Shown here in pieces: positions 59,661 through 64,000 of a DNA stretch of 64,000 nucleotides. The first letter of the stretch is position 1; each line of letters begins with the position of its first letter. The stretch spans positions 806,001 through 870,000 of the forward strand of contig OX327704.1 in assembly GCA_946807835.1 (NCBI GenBank), in the 5' to 3' direction. The position numbers and the translations under genes are program-made. This stretch comes from Ailanthus altissimus (taxonomy: Eukaryota > Streptophyta > Magnoliopsida > Sapindales > Simaroubaceae). A model generated the notes under the pieces. That model was not told the DNA's origin. It was given only the letters and a program-made list of their open reading frames with translations, and did no database searches.

Positions 59661-60718
59661 TTATGCTTTGATAGTCATAGCTAAGTCGTTAGATCGATTA
59701 AGCTTGTCTCTGAAATGAATCCATTATAATACAATAGACTAATTTTAACCGTAAATCTATGATCCATTTTTTTTATTTGCAGGATGGGAAATTAATGTAG
59801 CTTATAATCATGGTATTAATTACTTTGGGATTTAAATGTTATGTTATCAAATTAATTAAAATCTTGTTTAACAAATAATTAAAATCTTCATGCATGATCA
59901 TGTTTCATCCATAAGCTCTCCATTTCTGTGATATCAAACGTCAAATAATTAATTAGCTGTTAATTTTGTTTTTATATATATGCATTTGTATAATACACGT
60001 TCTGTTTTAATTATTTGTTTAATCGTATTGTAGTTACATCCTTGAATTCAATTCATTATTATATTTATATATTGAACAACTAATCATCCTAGCTAGCCAC
60101 ATGCCCACATCCTTAATTAACGACTTGACGTTATCTTAATAATATATCTTAATATGAATTAAAGTTAGGGTCCTTAGAGAAGTGAAGGATTTTATAAAGT
60201 TGATCAATATGATAGAATCATATATATTGTAATTATTAATCATATATTTTAATTAATTTAATTAATTAATTAATTAATAATTAATTTATTTGTCATTCAA
60301 ATAAAAAACTCGATAAAATCTTTCTTAAAATATGAATATTCTTATATTTATAAAATTTGCAAAACAATTAAACACTTTCAATTTCAAGTTAAAAATCAAC
60401 TCCAACATTTACAATTTAATTTAACAATTTCAACAACACGTTATAAATAATAATAAGTACAAAATATAGAGAATAAATCTTTCAAAAAATCTATCACTTC
60501 ACAAAATATTACAAAATTAAATTGTCAAATTTGCATTAAAGGTCTATGACATGAGTCTATGAAATTATGTGGTTCACTTTTCAATCTTCATATTTGATTT
60601 GAGGAGCCTAATAATGATTTGCGATATTCTACATTACAAAATATTAAATGCAATTAGAAAGTATATTTAAAAAAATAAACGTAAAAGTAAAAGCATAAAT
60701 TAAATCACTTATTATTAC
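59661..60718. other. AT-rich spacer between copia and hAT remnants
   Basis: No gene. A TTAA-rich tract (60,245-60,290, AATTAATTAATTAATTAA type) and other A/T runs. It may include the lost 3' end of the hAT element, but no terminal repeat was recognised. Confidence 0.5.
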
Positions 60719-61909
60719 TTATTTCAAGCTTGTTATAATATTTTGCTTCGAGCATCGATAAGTTAAAGACCTCACATACTTTACAACATTCCGAATTTTG
60801 ATTACATTCTCATGTAATTCCTTTAGCTCATCATCCACAATAAAATTCAGAATATGTGCACAATAATGCACATGTAAATACTCACCATTCAGCATTAAGG
60901 AATCGGCCTTCCAACTTTTAATCTTACTCTTCAAATACTTAATAGCAACTTTGTTTGCACTGGCATTATCAACTGTAATAGTGAACACTCTCTCATCCCC
61001 AATTAAGTAAATATGACTCCAAAATTCTTCTAATTGTATCACCTTTATGATTCGTCATAGAACTGAAACTCAAAATTCTTCTATGTAAGTCTTATTCACT
61101 ATCTATAAAATGGCTGGTGACAACCATATAATAGCATTTTGAATAAAAGTCCAAATGTTAGTAGTTAAAAAAAACTCTTTAACCATTCTTATTAAAGTTA
61201 CTCTTCAACATTACTTTCTCATCAAAATACATCTGCAAGACATTCTTTATAATTGTTTTATGTGAGGGGACATCAAATTTAGGGATCGCCACAAAACAAA
61301 AATGATGAAACCCCGTATTCTCCACAAACTGAAAAGGCAACTCATCCACAATGATCATTTTCACAATTTTCCTTGTACAAGCTTCATGATCAAAACCCCT
61401 TCTTCTTATCACAAGACTAGCATCTTTCTCATCAACTTGGCCACATTCTCTAACCATAATATTTTAATTTTCATCTTTGGCCATTATGGCCTTCAAGTAC
61501 TTATTACATTTCTTTATGTGTGCATTCAAACTACTCGTCCCATGGTTCGCAGAATTACTTTGATACACCTTCCCACAATACTTGCACTCCACCTTATTTA
61601 AATTATCAGTACATTTAACAAATATTGTCTAAATCTTAGATCTTGTTCTTGATCCTCCTCCTCTTCTTGTTGCTGTTGTTGTTAATGATGAAGTTTTGAC
61701 CTTTTTTTGCACTTGTGATCTAGAGGTAAAGGAGGTGCCATCTTCTCATTTTGTGCAACTCCTTAGTTCTTTCTCTTATTAGACAAAAATATAGCATTTT
61801 TTCTTTCTTGACTACCAATTATGAGAATACGTGGTGGTGGTTGTGTTTTCAATTCAAACTCATTATATTTAGGTAAGCTCCTTAAACTCGAATCTAAATC
61901 TTCACTCAT
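60719..61909 (-). pseudogene. hAT transposase (RICESLEEPER-like), 3'-truncated
   Basis: The start ATG is at 61,907-61,909 (MSEDLDSSLRSLPKYNE). Next comes a Gln/Glu-rich run (61,640-61,680) and a BED zinc finger at 61,506-61,586 with CKYC and HIKKC ligands. Then 61,179-61,457 (MIIVDELPFQFVENTGFHHF) and 60,719-61,042, the catalytic part, with FTITVDNASANKVAI, GEYLHVHYCAHILNFIV and ELHENVIKIRNVVKYVRS. The VDNASANDVAI and CAHILNLIV blocks carry conserved residues of the RNase H-like fold. There are frameshifts (near 61,050-61,180 and about 61,640-61,780). The C-terminal dimerisation region (hATC) is missing. A live enzyme would cut and paste the element's DNA. Confidence 0.9.
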
Positions 61910-62884
61910 CTAAAAGTAAATATAGTTCAAAGTATAAAATTTTAAAAATGTATGAGATTATAAGCCTAAATATATAATACATGAGAATTTTATTTGAATA
62001 TTTTATCAAGCATTTTATGTGCTTTACAATTTGTTAACTTTCTTTTTATAATTTGTTTTACATACATTTCCTTAATTCTCACAAACTCACAATGCTAAAT
62101 TGCCCATTCATTTCTCGAATACATTATAAATAGCGAACCAATTTCATATATAAAATAATAAAATTTTTGCAAATTTGTAATTTTTGCATTACAAGTTGTA
62201 AATCAAATTAACTCATGATATTAATTTGGTATAAACACAAACACAAGTTATACAACAACATTGTGTCAATATTATCTAGTATCTACAATTGAATTTATTA
62301 AAAAGATATAATTTTTAATTTTACAACTTAATACTATTAAATAAAATTTAAAAAATACAATAATATCATTAAAAAAATTTAATCTATCTAACCTTAAGAG
62401 TTTGAAGGTTATTGTTAATTTGTTATGAAAAACAAACAATTCATTAAATCTAAATTGTTATTACTATAATTTAATTTATTATGTAAAAAATAAAAAATAA
62501 AAAAAAATGAACAAATTGAGCAGTGAGTGTCAACCTTTGTCGAAGGAGCAAGGGCGGGATGCGGCAGCTGACGACAGCAGTTGATGGTGGAAACAGTTAA
62601 CACGCCGGTAAGAACTGCGTAGCAATTGACGACAGTGGCAGCAGCAGCAATGACGGCAGGCGCGGCGCTGAAGAGGTGGTAGGGCAGTGGCGCGACAAGT
62701 GTGTGTCTATGATTGCGTCTATAAACAACGTTTTGGCTTTGCCAATCGAGTTCATTGATCGGTTCAGTCAAAATTGAATCGATCGATTTTGGGTTTATAT
62801 AACCGAACTAAGTTGAATCAAAATTTTTAATTTAGTTTGATGGGTTAACTGGTTCATCTGAACCGGTGCCCAATCTTAATAATA
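61910..62884 (-). mobile_element. 5' region of the hAT element
   Basis: Upstream noncoding part of the transposase. It holds a GC-rich block (62,520-62,720) and, near 62,760-62,875, a run that reads GATTGGGCACCGGTTCAGAT on the element strand, followed by alternating GGTT/AACC words. Starts with GGGCACCGGTTC are common at hAT element ends. The matching left end was not found. Confidence 0.6.
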
Positions 62885-63781
62885 GTATTTGTAAACAAAA
62901 AAAAGAATATCAAACCTCGCGAAGAAGAAAAGCATATCCTTAAACAACGGAGAATTATAAGGTCTAAAAGCTTTATTCAAAATAAAGCAATCAAAGACCC
63001 GACCCCATTATTACGAAAAGCTAACAATAGTGACCCAGCAAGACATTGCCAGCGGGACTGGGGCCAAGAGAGCAAAAGGAGGATTAAAGCGACTGCTTTC
63101 GGCAGAGGATCGGTGAAGGTACGGCGAATGCAAACCGAAACATATCCAAGATCGGCACAAGCATCGCGATGGTTTCGAGGGGGCCAAGGAAACCCAACCG
63201 TAGTATGGATCGCAACAAGGTCATGCACGGGCTGAAATCGTCGGGTAGGATCATGGCAGCAAGATATGGAGCATAAAGAACAACCATCATGAATACCTCC
63301 TCAACTATCGATAACAACAACACCCACAAAAATCCATAACGCATAGCCACACAAAACTACCGGACAAGTGCTACGCAGTAACTAAGCTCGGAAAACAGCA
63401 GTTTATTGGCCGGCGATGGAGGTAGCTTCAGTGGATTTTCGAGTCGTACAGAAATACGGGGAGGCGCTCGACGGAGAAGGCCACAGGAAGATCAGCAGAT
63501 GCTAGCAAGGATCGGAGAGACGCTGCAAAGACCAACGGGTCTTGAAAGTGGCCGGAGAGAAACTGACCAATACCCAACCCCACGGCGGAAAACTGAAAAA
63601 GGAAAACAATAAACAGAATAGGAAAGAGAAAGGAGGAAGAAAGATAGATCATATCCACTGGAGAAGGGGCCGAAGCCCCCTTTCCGATGAAGATGATGGG
63701 TTTGGGCGGTGGTGGACTAATTTTTTTTTTTTTTTCACTTCAAATTGGGAGTGCCTTTTTACAAACAGAAGTTTCCTTCTC
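62885..63781. other. GC-rich unassigned block
   Basis: Much richer in G+C than the rest of the window from about 62,970 to 63,710, ending in a run of about 16 T at 63,720-63,737. Several overlapping frames are open on both strands: minus 63,084-63,350 (88 codons, hydrophobic), minus 63,428-63,658, plus 63,406-63,612. None shows a known domain. It may be the UTR of a LINE or the edge of a host gene, or be recently inserted DNA. It lies directly before the broken PPR copy. Confidence 0.4.
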
Positions 63782-64000
63782 TGTTTAGTGCACTTGTTAA
63801 GAATAAGCAATATGATACTATTCTTTTTCTTTACAAGAGACTATATTTAATTGGGTTGCTCCATGATTTTATTGGGTTTAAATATTTTGCTGATTGATTT
63901 TGCAATATGGGTAGAGTGTGTGATGGTTTTGTAGTTTTAGAGAAGAGTCTGAGGAGTTGTCTCACTTCAGATGCTGTGATTTTTACTTCTCTGATTAAAG
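63782..64000 (+). pseudogene. Broken copy of the PPR gene, runs off the window
   Basis: It matches 55,128-55,349 of the PPR gene with roughly 90% identity by eye, starting at repeat 1 (FSALVKNKQYDT) and continuing through repeat 3 (DAVIFTSLIK). Everything upstream of residue 100, including the targeting peptide, is missing. A one-base insertion near 63,878 and a one-base loss about 20 bases later put a TGA in the shifted part (FADxF). Same strand as the intact gene. Confidence 0.92.

Noticed and set aside
61302..61601. 99-codon plus-strand frame
   Set aside because: Antisense to the hAT transposase and BED finger, which have clear family motifs.
1..64000. tRNA, rRNA or microRNA genes
   Set aside because: No A/B-box pairs with a cloverleaf, rRNA blocks or clean short foldback were recognised by eye; a tRNAscan/Infernal run would settle it.

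Overview
This window looks like repeat-rich nuclear DNA from a flowering plant, most likely a dicot. The DNA is visibly AT-rich. It is filled with decayed plant-type retroelements (Ty1/copia, Ty3/gypsy of the Tat, Athila and chromovirus types, and an L1-type LINE). It carries one intact P-class pentatricopeptide repeat (PPR) gene of the Rf-like type, a retrocopy of a calcineurin B-like (CBL) Ca2+ sensor, and a hAT transposase. I see no bacterial-style operons, CRISPR array or confident tRNA/rRNA. All calls come from reading the sequence; no database search was run.

Layout. 1-1 kb: Tat-like gypsy RT/RNase H on the minus strand. 1.7-3.06 kb: two adjacent degenerate tandem arrays (about 52 bp, then about 105-120 bp units). 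4.0-8.67 kb: a structurally complete but decayed Ty1/copia element on the minus strand, with LTRs, a Met-tRNA primer site and a polypurine tract. 9.9-14.7 kb: a dispersed noncoding repeat (copies A and B) and a gypsy gag on the plus strand split by copy B. 14.7-18.8 kb: Athila-like LTRs and gag, including an inverted LTR inserted in the gag. 20.7-40.2 kb: an L1-type LINE (ORF1, then endonuclease/RT, then RNase H) split by a 12.1-kb Athila-like element (27,246-39,370) with an exact 5-bp target duplication. 40.4-42.5 kb: an intronless CBL pseudogene and an unrecognised gene fragment. 42.5-49.2 kb: LTR fragments, a chromovirus (gag-protease) and a copia RT scrap. 49.3-52.2 kb: repeat copies C and D. 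54.8-56.7 kb: the PPR gene. 57.6-59.7 kb: copia remnant. 60.7-62.9 kb: hAT element. 63.78 kb to the end: a broken second copy of the PPR gene.

The only gene I would call functional is the PPR gene (621 codons, about 14.5 repeats, probable organelle-targeted N terminus). Its type belongs to the fertility-restorer-like group, which usually sits in clusters and evolves by duplication. The broken paralogue about 9 kb downstream on the same strand fits that. Everything else is best read as layers of transposon insertion, duplication and decay. The order of events can partly be read: the LINE came first, then the Athila-like element jumped into it, then a 433-bp tandem duplication copied the LINE/LTR junction. 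I found no convincing undescribed multi-gene system.
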